Shown: positions 27,928 through 36,630, numbered from the stretch's first letter. The stretch: DNA of 53,237 nucleotides from an uncultured Lachnospiraceae bacterium (GCA_902760755.1 CACWHK010000008.1:1-53237); one strand, 5' to 3'. Numbers and translations: made by a program. The notes: generated by a model from the letters alone, not told the origin.

Positions 27928-28701
27928 CTACATCGTTTTGATAATAGCCACGGTGATGTTATCCGTTTCCTTCCGGTTCTTCACCAGCTCGGTCAGATAA
28001 ACACAGCCGTATTTCATCTCCTCTGCGGAAGCACATGCCTCCGGGCCGATCTTATCCACCATCTCTTCGTCCGAGATCTGATGGCGGAAGCCGTCGGAGC
28101 AAAGTGCGTAAACTGCCCCCTTCTTCAGGTGCCCCTTTACGAAATCGGGTTCCACCACCTTGGAAGCTCCGACGCACTGAAGCAGTACGCTTCGTCTCGG
28201 ATCCGTCTTGGCCTGCTCCGGTGTCATACGACCCATGGAAACCTCTCTGGCCACAAATGTCTGATCATTCGTCAGCTGGCGGACACCGTCTGCGGACATT
28301 TCGTAGATCCGGCTGTCGCCCACATGTACGATATAAAACTCGTCCTTCACCATAAGCATGGCGGATACGGTGGTACCAAGCATCAGGTTGTTCATGGCTC
28401 CGTAACGTCCCAGTCTCCGGTTCTGCTCCTGAATGATCTCACCCCAGTCCGTCCGAAGCTTGGCTACGGTAAATGCGTCGTGCAGGACCATCTCACAGAA
28501 GTCCTCATCGAACCACTGGCAGAAGGCTTCGATAACCTCCTTTGATGCAAGCTCCCCTTTTGCAAGGCCTCCCATGCCGTCGCAGACAATTCCGAAGGCC
28601 ACCTTTCCTGCCGGGGAATCTATGATCCGGATTGCCAGGGAATCCTGGTTTGTACTCTTTCGGATCCCTATATCCGTGTTATAGGTTGCGGTAAACTCCA
28701 T
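27928..28701 (-). CDS. PP2C-family Ser/Thr phosphatase
   Basis: 257 residues from the ATG at 28701, with AAAGGAAG ahead; a longer frame to 28740 would overlap the FHA gene. PP2C metal motifs are intact: NQDS near residue 18, CDGMGG near 39, GTTVSAML near 108, HVGDSRIY near 125, CSDGFRHQ near 195, and DNITVAII at the C-terminus. It is cytoplasmic and expected to reverse the action of the kinase encoded next to it. The start is only one base after the stop of the upstream FHA gene. Confidence 0.93.
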   Translation of the reverse strand: MEFTATYNTDIGIRKSTNQDSLAIRIIDSPAGKVAFGIVCDGMGGLAKGELASKEVIEAFCQWFDEDFCEMVLHDAFTVAKLRTDWGEIIQEQNRRLGRYGAMNNLMLGTTVSAMLMVKDEFYIVHVGDSRIYEMSADGVRQLTNDQTFVAREVSMGRMTPEQAKTDPRRSVLLQCVGASKVVEPDFVKGHLKKGAVYALCSDGFRHQISDEEMVDKIGPEACASAEEMKYGCVYLTELVKNRKETDNITVAIIKTM

Positions 28702-28702
28702 G

Positions 28703-31237
28703 TTAATCTTCCTTTCTGAGGTGGAATACGAAATCTTCATCGCCCATGCGAACCACGATTCCGTTCTTCAGGAGGACCTTCTCACCCGGAGTGATCCTCT
28801 TTCCTTCTACGAAGGTTCCGTTCGTTGAATTCAGATCCCTCAGATAACTTACTCCGTTTTCTCGAACGATCTCCACATGTGTGCGGCTGATCGCTGTATT
28901 ATTCTCGATCGAATAGTCTGCGGAAACCTTGGACTTACCGATCGTAAACTTCTCTTTGCTGAAGAATATCTTCTCACCGGTCTTGTTCCGTACAAAATGC
29001 GGCTGCGGGATTCCGGGCGCTGCCGGTGCTACCGTGGAGGCCGGAGCCTGCGGAGCTACAGGAGCAGTCGGTGCTGCAGGTGCAGTCGGTGCAGTCGGTG
29101 TTGCGGGTGCTGTCGGTGCTGCGGGTGCTGCAGGTGCAGTCGGCGCTGTCGGTGCTGCAGGCGCTGCCGGTGCTGCGGGTGCTGCAGGTGCAGTCGGCGC
29201 TGTCGGTGCTGCAGGCGCTGCGGGTGCTCCACCCATCAGAGCGCCAAGATCCAGTTCCGGTGAAGATACCAGTTCACTGGTAGGATTCTGCATGGCTGCA
29301 GATACATCCGGTGCCTTCGGTGCTTCCGGTGCCTTCGGCATCTCGGGAGCCTTCGGCATTTCCGGTGCCTTCGGCATCTCTGGAGCCTTCGGTGCTTCCG
29401 GTGCCTTGGGCACTTCGGGTGCCTTGGGCATCTCAGGTGCCTTGGGCATTTCGGGTGCCTTCGGTGCTTCCGGCATCTTCGGCATTTCAGGTGCCTTCGG
29501 TGCTTCCGGTGCCTTGGGCATTTCAGGTGCCTTCGGTGCTTCCGGCATCTTCGGCATTTCAGGTGCCTTGGGCATTTCGGGTGCCTTCGGTGCTTCCGGT
29601 GCCTTGGGCATTTCAGGTGCCTTCGGTGCTTCCGGCATCTTCGGCATTTCGGGTGCCTTGGGCATTTCAGGTGCCTTCGGTGCTTCCGGCATCTTCGGCA
29701 TTTCAGGTGCCTTGGGCATTTCCGGTGCCTTCGGTGCTTCCGGCATCTTCGGCATTTCAGGTGCCTTGGGCATTTCAGGTGCCTTCGGTGCTTCCGGCAT
29801 CTTCGGCATTTCCGGTGCCTTGGGCATTTCAGGTGCCTTGGGCATCTCGGGTGCCTTGGGCATTTCCGGTGCCTTCGGCATCTCAGGTGCCTTCGGTGCT
29901 TCCGGTGCTACAGATGCTTCCGGCATCTTCGGCATTTCCGGTGCCTTGGGCATCTCGGGAGCCTTCGGTGCTTCCGGTGCCTTGGGCATTTCGGGTGCCT
30001 TCGGTGCTTCCGGTGCCTTGGGCATTTCGGGTGCCTTCGGTGCTTCCGGTGCAACAGGCGCTTCCGGCATCTTCGGCATTTCCGGTGCCTTGGGCATCTC
30101 AGGAGCCTTCGGCATTTCCGGTGCCTTCGGCATCTCAACTTCCTTCGGTGCTTCCAGTTCCTTCGGAACCTCAGCTGCAGCAGCTACTTCTGCTGCCTTC
30201 GGTGCAAATCCGATTTCAGGCTTCGGACCCGGCTTCGGAGGTGTATTCTGTGCGTCCTGCTGCGGAGCACCTGCCGGCGCTGCTTGCGGCGCGCCCTGCG
30301 GAGGCACAAAGCCCTGCGGTGCCATGCCCTGTGGAGGCACAAAGCCCTGCGGCGGAACCGGCATACCTTGCGGAGCCATTCCCTGCGGCATCATGCCCTG
30401 TGGAGGCATTCCCTGCGGCATCATGCCCTGTGGCGGCATACCCTGCGGAGGTACAAAGCCCTGCGGCGGAACCGGCATACCTTGCGGAGCCATCCCCTGC
30501 GCAGCACCTGCCGGCGCTGCTTGCGGCATACCCTGCGGAGGTACAAAGCCCTGCGGCGGCATCCCCTGCGCAGCGCCTGCCGGCGCTGCTTGCGGCATAC
30601 CCTGTGGCGGCATGCCCGCTGCACGGTTTCTCATAACTTCCATGCGGTTTACGCGCCCTGCCCCACTGTTATCTGCAGGAACGGAAACCAGAAGCTCATT
30701 TACAACACTGTTAAAGCGCTCCAGACTGAACTGGTACGCATTGATCTCATTCAGAAGAAGTGCAACGTAGTTGTCACGGTCCATGGTGTCAAACTTCATC
30801 AGAGAGATCAGCTCACGGAAGAAGTTCGGAACCTCGGAAACATCCATGGCATTCTGCTTGATCGGTGCATACATGCAGATGGTCTGCAGGTTCTGCGGAT
30901 TTACGTAGATATAATCTGCGTCCTTTACGATATAGCTGACAGGAACACCCTGCGGTCCGGCCGAAAATGTGATCCCCAGATTTCTGACAATGGTCAGGAC
31001 CTCCTGCTTCCGCATCATCTTCTGAATGTACGAAGAGAGGGTCGGGAAATCCGGTACATTTGCCATCAGACTTCTGCGTCCGTCCACATCGATATACTGC
31101 AGCTGCATCAGGCCCTGTACCTGCGTGTTTCTTGCACGGTCAGCAGCACTGCTGTCATAGACATCAGCCACCTGCAGCTGATAGCGCAGGGTCTGATATC
31201 CGTTCATCTTGTCTACGTCAATCCTATACTTCTTCAT
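28703..31237 (-). CDS. FHA-domain protein with very long Pro/Ala/Met repeat linker
   Basis: 844 residues, no signal peptide. An N-terminal globular domain (about 1-200) resembles the domain paired with FHA in other Firmicutes, possibly DUF6382 (from memory, unverified). Three low-complexity tracts follow: QGMPP-type repeats (about 208-320), about 45 copies of the hexapeptide PE[M/A]PK[A/M] (about 360-640), and an APT/APA tract (about 670-730). The C-terminal FHA domain (about 750-840) has GKSKVSADY, SRTH and the DLNSTNGT signature, so phosphothreonine binding should be intact. It sits between the second FHA gene and the PP2C gene. The linker would be an extended, Thr-poor rod. Likely an adaptor that reads kinase products. 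Confidence 0.9.
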   Translation of the reverse strand: MKKYRIDVDKMNGYQTLRYQLQVADVYDSSAADRARNTQVQGLMQLQYIDVDGRRSLMANVPDFPTLSSYIQKMMRKQEVLTIVRNLGITFSAGPQGVPVSYIVKDADYIYVNPQNLQTICMYAPIKQNAMDVSEVPNFFRELISLMKFDTMDRDNYVALLLNEINAYQFSLERFNSVVNELLVSVPADNSGAGRVNRMEVMRNRAAGMPPQGMPQAAPAGAAQGMPPQGFVPPQGMPQAAPAGAAQGMAPQGMPVPPQGFVPPQGMPPQGMMPQGMPPQGMMPQGMAPQGMPVPPQGFVPPQGMAPQGFVPPQGAPQAAPAGAPQQDAQNTPPKPGPKPEIGFAPKAAEVAAAAEVPKELEAPKEVEMPKAPEMPKAPEMPKAPEMPKMPEAPVAPEAPKAPEMPKAPEAPKAPEMPKAPEAPKAPEMPKAPEMPKMPEASVAPEAPKAPEMPKAPEMPKAPEMPKAPEMPKAPEMPKMPEAPKAPEMPKAPEMPKMPEAPKAPEMPKAPEMPKMPEAPKAPEMPKAPEMPKMPEAPKAPEMPKAPEAPKAPEMPKAPEMPKMPEAPKAPEMPKAPEAPKAPEMPKMPEAPKAPEMPKAPEMPKAPEVPKAPEAPKAPEMPKAPEMPKAPEMPKAPEAPKAPDVSAAMQNPTSELVSSPELDLGALMGGAPAAPAAPTAPTAPAAPAAPAAPAAPTAPTAPAAPAAPTAPATPTAPTAPAAPTAPVAPQAPASTVAPAAPGIPQPHFVRNKTGEKIFFSKEKFTIGKSKVSADYSIENNTAISRTHVEIVRENGVSYLRDLNSTNGTFVEGKRITPGEKVLLKNGIVVRMGDEDFVFHLRKED
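29038..29235. repeat. 9-bp/3-residue minisatellite encoding Ala-Pro-Thr tract
   Basis: Short direct repeats of the type GGTGCTGCAGGTGCAGTC on the plus strand encode the APT/APA tract of the FHA protein. Part of the block recurs almost exactly (around 29125-29160 and 29185-29220), which suggests recent duplication. Confidence 0.8.
29311..30150. repeat. 18-bp minisatellite encoding PE[M/A]PK[A/M] hexapeptides
   Basis: About 840 bases of near-identical 18-bp units, seen on the plus strand as variants of GGTGCCTTCGGCATTTCC. They stay in frame throughout. Larger blocks of several units are also repeated, so copy number is likely to vary and assembly may be wrong here. Confidence 0.9.
30290..30615. 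repeat. direct repeats encoding QGM/PPQGF tract
   Basis: Repeated plus-strand units built on CCCTGCGG and GGCATACC encode the Gln-Gly-Met-Pro tract of the FHA protein. Blocks of about 45-60 bases recur with few changes. Confidence 0.8.
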
Positions 31238-31271
31238 GCTACATTTCCCCCAAAAGATTATTTCTTAAGAT

Positions 31272-32957
31272 TTAGTATTTGAATAAGAATTCCTCATCAC
31301 CCAGACGGATCCGGCTGTTGTTTGTAAGCAGAACCTCTTCTCCTTCAGACAGCTCCTGGCCATTTACGTAGGTGTGATTCGTGGATTTGTTATCCTTGAT
31401 GTAGTAACCGTCATCCTTCTTTGTGATGATTGCGTGCTGTCTGGAGATTGCTCCGTTACCGCTGATCGTGTAATCCACACCACGGTTTGCCTTACCCATC
31501 TTGAAGATGCTCTTCGTGATCATGGTTCTTTCTTCGGTTGTCTCACGGATCAGATACGGATTTACCTTCAGAGTTGCGGTCTCACCCTTGCCACTTGTGA
31601 TGACCACCTCCGGCTTAGCGGAATCTTCCTTCTCCTCGGATTCCTGTGCCGGCTTCACATCCTTGATATCTTCCGTTACTACATTCTTCTTTTCTTTCTT
31701 GTTCTTGGAGGAACGGGAGGATTCCTTGATCTCCTTATCTTCCTTCATCTCATCCAGCATATCGGATCTGAGCAGGTCGGTATTGGTGTGATCACCGGTC
31801 TCCTGTACGATCTCAGCTTCCTGAGCTGCTGCATTCTGGATCAGGGCAGCTCTGCTGACCTTGATATTCTTACCACCGGTGCGGTTTGCACCTCTGGTTG
31901 CCTTCTTTGCTTCCTCAGCCAGACGCTTTGCCTTCTCAGCAAGCTCTTCCAGGCTCGGCTCTGCAGGTTCTTCCGGAGCAGCTTCCTCGGCTGCCTCTTC
32001 AGCTGCCTCTGCCACTTCCTCAGCTGCCTCTGCAGTTTCCTCAGCTACTTCTTCCGCTGCCTCTGCTGCTTCCTCTGCTACTTCTTCCGCTGCCTCTGCC
32101 GTTTCCTCTGCAGCCTCTTCTGCCACTTCCTCTGCTTCCTCTGCTACTTCTTCCGCTGCCTCTTCTGCTTCCTCTACAGCTTCCTCAGCCTCCTCTGCCG
32201 CTTCCTCGGCTGCCTCTGCAGCGTCCTCCATCTCAACCTCTTCATCATCGCCGATCTCCGGAAGGGCTTCGCCCTCACCGCCGCCGAGGCCATCCATGAA
32301 ACTGGAGATATCCTTCTCCTCCGGCTCCGGAACTACGCTGTTCACGATCTCGCCGTCCTCTGTGGAGATGCTCTCCTGCTCATCAAACTCGATACCCTCA
32401 TCCTCCATCAGGGCTTCCGTCAGGCCGATCAGGTTACGAAGGTTGAAATTATCACCGTTGATAAATGCAAGCAGCGTTCCGACGTAATTCAGATCGCCGT
32501 TGATGTCATACTTGAAATTCGCGATCAGCTGGCGGATGAATCCCTTGAACTCAACGGATACGGCAGCCTCGCCCTCCACCGGAAGACAGATGAATTCCAG
32601 CTTCAGGGTATCCTGATCGATATACATGAAATCCTTATGCAGAAGGATATATGCCAGATGCAGTGCCTGTTCCTTGCAGCTGATCAGTCCCAGTGCGATA
32701 TTCCTGAGGATCTTCAGAACGATCTCCTTGGTCACTACACCGGATGTGAACTTCTCCAGGGATGTCTTACCGGAAATGTCATAGGTAAGATAGTCATAAT
32801 CCTCATCCTGCTCGAAGATCACGCGGACCAGCTCCGGAGAAGCCTCCTCCTCCATGTAATCCAGCGTATCCTCATCCAGTTCCATTCCCTCGCCCATGAT
32901 GTAGGTCAGATAACGTTCCTTCCCAATGGTCTTCGCGTGAAAACTGAAACTTCTCAT
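31272..32957 (-). CDS. FHA-domain protein with Ala/Glu-rich linker
   Basis: 561 residues from the ATG at 32957, with GGGGAGG ahead; 18 further codons are open upstream but add an unlikely basic extension. An N-terminal domain of about 200 residues may be related to that of the other FHA protein. A strongly acidic tract made of AAEEVAEEA-type heptad-like units (about 240-350) probably forms a long helix or coiled coil. A Lys-rich segment follows. The C-terminal FHA domain (about 470-560) has GKANRGVDY, SRQH and the variant KSTNHT in place of STNGT. A TDLL sequence near residue 410 could be an internal T-x-x-L site. It is second in the run, after mltG. Confidence 0.9.
   Translation of the reverse strand: MRSFSFHAKTIGKERYLTYIMGEGMELDEDTLDYMEEEASPELVRVIFEQDEDYDYLTYDISGKTSLEKFTSGVVTKEIVLKILRNIALGLISCKEQALHLAYILLHKDFMYIDQDTLKLEFICLPVEGEAAVSVEFKGFIRQLIANFKYDINGDLNYVGTLLAFINGDNFNLRNLIGLTEALMEDEGIEFDEQESISTEDGEIVNSVVPEPEEKDISSFMDGLGGGEGEALPEIGDDEEVEMEDAAEAAEEAAEEAEEAVEEAEEAAEEVAEEAEEVAEEAAEETAEAAEEVAEEAAEAAEEVAEETAEAAEEVAEAAEEAAEEAAPEEPAEPSLEELAEKAKRLAEEAKKATRGANRTGGKNIKVSRAALIQNAAAQEAEIVQETGDHTNTDLLRSDMLDEMKEDKEIKESSRSSKNKKEKKNVVTEDIKDVKPAQESEEKEDSAKPEVVITSGKGETATLKVNPYLIRETTEERTMITKSIFKMGKANRGVDYTISGNGAISRQHAIITKKDDGYYIKDNKSTNHTYVNGQELSEGEEVLLTNNSRIRLGDEEFLFKY
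31975..32225. repeat. low-complexity direct repeats encoding Ala/Glu tract
   Basis: Plus-strand units built on GCTGCCTCT, TCCTCAGC and GCTACTTCTTCC repeat in frame and encode the EEA/AEE tract of the second FHA protein. Confidence 0.75.
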
Positions 32958-33023
32958 AGTTAACAACCTCCCCTTTTTTATGTCATGATCTTTTGTCTTA
33001 AGTAATTTCAAATCTTCTGCCGA

Positions 33024-34187
33024 TTACTCGGAATCATCCGATCCCTCGTCATCTCCGTCCTGTCCGGACTCCTTGGTCTTCTCCTCGGCCTCGCGCTGCA
33101 TCTCCTCAACCGTTACGCCGCCTTCGCCGCTCTCATGCTCTTCGTAGGTCCGGAAGAATGCATGCTCACCGGTCTCCTCGTTCACAACATGATAGTAATA
33201 GAACTCATGCTCTGACGGGTAAAGGACTGCGTTGATGCAGGCGATACCCGGGTTACAGATGGGTCCTGCAGGCAGGCCCTCGTATTTATAGGTATTGTAC
33301 TTGGAATTCACTTCCAGATCTTCGTAGGTTACCTTCTCCTTGTTGTACAGACCCTTGGTAATGGGGTACAGCACCGTGGAGTCGATCTGCAGGAGCATGT
33401 TGTCCTTCAGACGGTTGTTGATGACACCGGCGATCACCGGTCTCTCGTCGGGAACCCTGCACTCACGCTCGATCATGGCAGCCATGTTGACCACCTGGTA
33501 GGAGTTAAGGCCCAGCTCCTCGGCTCTTGCCTGACGCTCGTCATCATAGTAGACCAGAAATGTATCAAGCATCCAGTACACCAAGGACTCTGCCGTGGTA
33601 TCCTTTGTGATGTCATAGGTTGCCGGGAAGAGGTATCCCTCCAGGCGGTAACGTACATCCACACCGGTAGGTACATCCGCAAGGAACGGGAACTTGGTTC
33701 TGGTCACGGACTTGCATGCGTTGATGAACTCATCTGCCGTACAGATATCCTGTTCCTCACATCGCTCTGCGATCTGGTCTATAGAGAAGCCCTCCGGTAC
33801 TACCAGCTTCTGAAGCACACCTCCGGTCTCATCCTCCTTGGACATGATTTCCATCATCTGGAGGGTATTCATACCGGTATTCAGCGTATAGGTTCCGTGC
33901 TTTAACTCGCCCCGGTATTCAGAGGACTGCAGCCGGTCCACGAAGGCACCTTCGTACTTGATCAGTCCCTTCCTGTACAGGATGTGAGCAATCTCCTTCA
34001 CGGATGCATTCTCGGGGATCACGACCTTTACGTCGGTTCCCTGGGAGCTCTCCGTGCTGGTCAGCTCCGCATCATAGGCCTTTCTGTATTCTTTTATCCG
34101 GTCCATGATGATCATGAAGAGCGCAAGGGCTGCAACGATACCGATCATGAACTTTACGAGCTTGACTGAAAACTTGCCCGGGGTCAT
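33024..34187 (-). CDS. mltG: endolytic murein transglycosylase MltG
   Basis: 387 residues from the ATG at 34187, with GGAGG 8 bases ahead; the 39 extra upstream codons cross the promoter and are rejected. A single N-terminal membrane span lies at about residues 10-30, followed by a LysM-like region and the YceG catalytic domain. The catalytic glutamate is in AAMIERECR near residue 247, and the substrate-cleft sequence YKYEGLPAGPICNPG is near 315. MltG cuts nascent peptidoglycan at the outer membrane face and limits glycan length. The acidic C-terminal tail (last 40 residues) is low complexity. As first gene of the run it links the kinase/FHA genes to cell-wall growth. Confidence 0.94.
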   Translation of the reverse strand: MTPGKFSVKLVKFMIGIVAALALFMIIMDRIKEYRKAYDAELTSTESSQGTDVKVVIPENASVKEIAHILYRKGLIKYEGAFVDRLQSSEYRGELKHGTYTLNTGMNTLQMMEIMSKEDETGGVLQKLVVPEGFSIDQIAERCEEQDICTADEFINACKSVTRTKFPFLADVPTGVDVRYRLEGYLFPATYDITKDTTAESLVYWMLDTFLVYYDDERQARAEELGLNSYQVVNMAAMIERECRVPDERPVIAGVINNRLKDNMLLQIDSTVLYPITKGLYNKEKVTYEDLEVNSKYNTYKYEGLPAGPICNPGIACINAVLYPSEHEFYYYHVVNEETGEHAFFRTYEEHESGEGGVTVEEMQREAEEKTKESGQDGDDEGSDDSE

Positions 34188-34265
34188 ATCCCGAACCTCC
34201 TGAATGTGTTTTAAACGCAAGAAAGACGCGCCAAAAAGACGTCCATTTTTTGCAAAATGGCAGAC

Positions 34266-34299
34266 TTGCGCTAAGTTTACAATAATGCTATCATATAAT
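34266..34299 (+). promoter_or_regulatory. possible promoter of the cyclophilin gene
   Basis: TTGCGC at 34266-34271 and TATCAT at 34289-34294 are 17 bases apart on the plus strand; an overlapping TATAAT at 34294-34299 lacks a well-spaced -35. It overlaps the divergent mltG promoter. Confidence 0.4.
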
Positions 34300-34323
34300 A
34301 GCACTTTTCACAAAAAATATCAA
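34295..34323 (-). promoter_or_regulatory. sigma-A-type promoter of the mltG-FHA-kinase run
   Basis: -35 TTGATA at 34323-34318, a 17-base spacer, and -10 TATTAT at 34300-34295, each hexamer one base from consensus. It gives a leader of about 100 bases before mltG. It overlaps the promoter region of the divergent cyclophilin, so the two may compete. Confidence 0.7.
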
Positions 34324-34341
34324 GGAAAGAAGGGTATTATT

Positions 34342-34866
34342 TTGGCAAATCCAATCGTAACAATCACTATGGAAAACGGCGGGGTGATGAAAGTCGAGCT
34401 TTATCCCGAAATCGCCCCGAACACAGTCAACAATTTCATCTCTCTGGTGTCCAAAGGCTTCTATAACGGCCTGATCTTCCACCGCGTGATCAGCGGTTTC
34501 ATGATCCAGGGCGGTGACCCGGACGGACGCGGTACCGGCGGACCGGGATACTCCATCCGGGGCGAGTTTTCCGGCAACGGCGTGAAGAACGATCTGAAGC
34601 ACACCCGCGGTGTGATCTCCATGGCACGTTCCATGATGCCGGACTCCGCAGGCTCCCAGTTCTTCATCATGCATCAGGATTCTCCGCATCTGGACGGACA
34701 GTATGCAGCCTTCGGAAAGCTGATCGAGGGCGAGGATGTACTGGATGAGATCGCACGGACAAAGACCGGCTGGGGTGACAAGCCGGTTGAGCCCCAGAAG
34801 ATGGCAACCGTAACCGTGGATACCTTCGGCGTGGACTATCCCGCTCCGGAGACGGTGGATCGGTAA
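34342..34866 (+). CDS. cyclophilin-type peptidyl-prolyl isomerase
   Basis: 174 residues starting at a TTG (34342) placed 7 bases after AAGAAGGG; the frame is open further upstream, but that stretch holds the promoters and has a non-coding look. Family signatures are clear: FHRVISGFMIQGGDP near residue 52 and AGSQFFI near 106, with the hydrophobic-pocket and Trp/His region HLDGQYAAFGKL after them. No signal peptide, so cytoplasmic and PpiB-like. It catalyses cis-trans isomerisation of proline bonds. It is one of only two plus-strand genes and is convergent with lysA. Confidence 0.93.
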   Translation: MANPIVTITMENGGVMKVELYPEIAPNTVNNFISLVSKGFYNGLIFHRVISGFMIQGGDPDGRGTGGPGYSIRGEFSGNGVKNDLKHTRGVISMARSMMPDSAGSQFFIMHQDSPHLDGQYAAFGKLIEGEDVLDEIARTKTGWGDKPVEPQKMATVTVDTFGVDYPAPETVDR

Positions 34867-34892
34867 TCGACTGAAGACACAGTATTAGAGGC

Positions 34893-34958
34893 AAAGAGAC
34901 AGGGGACGGTTCTGTGTCTCCCCCAAATGGGAGACACAGAACCGTCCCCTGTCTCTTT
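34893..34958. terminator. 66-bp perfect palindrome, bidirectional terminator between convergent genes
   Basis: Perfect 30-bp arms (34893-34922 with 34929-34958) and a 6-base loop. It holds the sequence GGGGACGGTTCTGTGTCTC, which I recall as part of a dispersed palindromic repeat in Firmicutes. It ends in CTCTTTCTGTCTC on the plus strand and is well placed to stop transcription from both cyclophilin and lysA. Confidence 0.75.
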
Positions 34959-34982
34959 CTGTCTCTTCTTCCGTATTACGCT

Positions 34983-36239
34983 TTAAAGGTCGACGTCCCA
35001 GAAACCGTTCAGGGTTGCGAAGTAATCCTCCACTGTCTCGGGTCTCCGGATCTCAACGACGGAACCGTCCTCCCGAAGCAGAAGCTCTGCGGAGTGCAGA
35101 CGTCCGTTGTAGTTGTAGCCCATGGCAAAACCGTGAGCTCCGGTGTCATGGATCACCAGGTAATCTCCCATGTCGATCTTCGGAAGCTGCCGGTCGATGG
35201 CAAACTTATCGTTGTTCTCGCAAAGGGATCCTGTCACATCATAGGTATGATCACAGGGTGCATCCTCCTTACCCAGCACGGTGATATGGTGATATGCACC
35301 GTACATGGCGGGACGCATCAGATTTGCCGCACAGGCATCCACGCCGATATACTCCTTGTAGATATGCTTCTCATGGATTGCCTTCGTTACAAGATGGCCG
35401 TAGGGAGCCATCATGAAACGGCCGGATTCCGTGTAAATGCTGACATTTCCCATGCCTGCAGGTACAAGGATCTCCTCGTAAACCTTCCGTACGCCTTCGC
35501 CGATGGCAGTGATATCATTTCCCACCTGATCCGGCTTGTAGGGGATTCCGATGCCGCCGGAGAGATTGATGAAGGAAAGGGCCACACCGGTCTTCTCCTT
35601 GATCTCTACCGCAAGGCTGAACAGAATGCCCGCAAGGGTCGGATAGTAATCGTTTGTTACGGTATTGCTGGCCAGGAAGGCGTGCATACCGAATTCCTTA
35701 GCACCATGAGCGGCCAGATAGCTGTAGGCTTCCAGCAGCTGGTCTCTGGTCATACCGTACTTGGCATCCCCCGGATTATCCATGATTGCATTGGAGATCT
35801 CAAAGAATCCGCCGGGATTGAAGCGGCAGGAGATCCGCTCCGGAATCCCGCAAACCTCCTCCAGCATGGGGATGTGAGTGATATCATCCAGATTGATGGT
35901 GGCACCCAGCTTTGCAGCATAGGCAAACTCTTCCGGAGGTGTATCGTTGGAGGAGAACATGATCTCCTTTCCTACGATCCCGCACTTCTCGGACATCATA
36001 AGCTCTGCCAGAGAGGAGCAGTCAGTGCCGCAGCCTTCCTCATGAAGGATCCGAAGGATGGTCGGATTCGGGGTTGCCTTTACCGCAAAATACTCCTTGA
36101 AGCCCGGATTCCAGGCAAATGCAGCCTGCATCTTCCGTGCATTTTCACGTATTCCCTTCTCGTCATAGATATGAAACGGTGTAGGGTACTTCTCTGCGAT
36201 CGAAACGATCTGGTCCTTGGTTACAAATGGTGTTTTCAC
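34983..36239 (-). CDS. lysA: diaminopimelate decarboxylase
   Basis: 418 residues; PLP enzyme of fold type III that converts meso-diaminopimelate to lysine. The PLP lysine is in FAVKATPNP near residue 54. The glycine-rich phosphate loop LSGGIGIP is near residue 230, and the C-terminal GAHGFAMGYNYNGR near 370 contains the substrate/PLP tyrosine region. The start is a GTG at 36239 that overlaps the stop of the upstream 110-residue gene as GTGA, so it is translationally coupled. The family also holds other amino acid decarboxylases, but the length and motifs fit LysA. Confidence 0.9.
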   Translation of the reverse strand: MKTPFVTKDQIVSIAEKYPTPFHIYDEKGIRENARKMQAAFAWNPGFKEYFAVKATPNPTILRILHEEGCGTDCSSLAELMMSEKCGIVGKEIMFSSNDTPPEEFAYAAKLGATINLDDITHIPMLEEVCGIPERISCRFNPGGFFEISNAIMDNPGDAKYGMTRDQLLEAYSYLAAHGAKEFGMHAFLASNTVTNDYYPTLAGILFSLAVEIKEKTGVALSFINLSGGIGIPYKPDQVGNDITAIGEGVRKVYEEILVPAGMGNVSIYTESGRFMMAPYGHLVTKAIHEKHIYKEYIGVDACAANLMRPAMYGAYHHITVLGKEDAPCDHTYDVTGSLCENNDKFAIDRQLPKIDMGDYLVIHDTGAHGFAMGYNYNGRLHSAELLLREDGSVVEIRRPETVEDYFATLNGFWDVDL

Positions 36240-36568
36240 TTGCTGTTCCTGCCTTTCACAAACGGTACAAAGCCACCGTTCTTATTGATGAATCCGTTTT
36301 TCTCCATATACTCACGCTCCGCGTCAGCCAGACGCCGCACGTAGGTCTCCGCCATGCCGGCATTCTCCGCGATGTAGCGGATCATTTCCGCATCATCCAC
36401 AACGGCCGGTTCCGGGGAGGTCAGTGCCGCCTGATCCGGGTCGATATTCACGCCGGTCTTGTCGAAATAAAGATCCTGCGTCTTCACGAACTTGTCTGCT
36501 GCATCCAGGCTGCAGTTGGCTGTTTTGGAGATGTATTTGGCAAGATCGATAAGATCAAGATACTTCAT
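36236..36568 (-). CDS. 110-residue protein co-transcribed with lysA, unknown function
   Basis: 110 residues from the ATG at 36568, with a good GGAGG ahead. The open frame extends to 36961, but that part is translated repeat DNA and is excluded. The protein is charged and helical, without signal peptide or membrane span; it contains an Asp/Pro-rich middle (IDPDQAA near residue 42) and ends basic. The stop overlaps the lysA GTG. I do not recognise it; the coupling suggests a partner or regulator linked to lysine supply, but nothing in the sequence proves this. Confidence 0.75.
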   Translation of the reverse strand: MKYLDLIDLAKYISKTANCSLDAADKFVKTQDLYFDKTGVNIDPDQAALTSPEPAVVDDAEMIRYIAENAGMAETYVRRLADAEREYMEKNGFINKNGGFVPFVKGRNSK

Positions 36569-36601
36569 GTACGCACCTCCTTTTCTGTTGGGGTAAAGAA
36601 T

Positions 36602-36630
36602 ATTATACCATAAATGCAGGGGTATGTATA
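36602..36630 (-). promoter_or_regulatory. promoter of the lysA pair
   Basis: -35 TATACA at 36630-36625, a 17-base spacer, and -10 TATAAT at 36607-36602 with extended TGG. It lies 34 bases ahead of the 110-residue gene. Confidence 0.65.

Noticed and set aside
29038-30615. CRISPR array
   Set aside because: Repeats are in-frame coding minisatellites without unique spacers.
28929-30770. 613-codon plus-strand frame with SGAFGI repeats
   Set aside because: Mirror frame of the 18-bp repeats in the FHA gene; the FHA domain and ribosome site support the minus strand.
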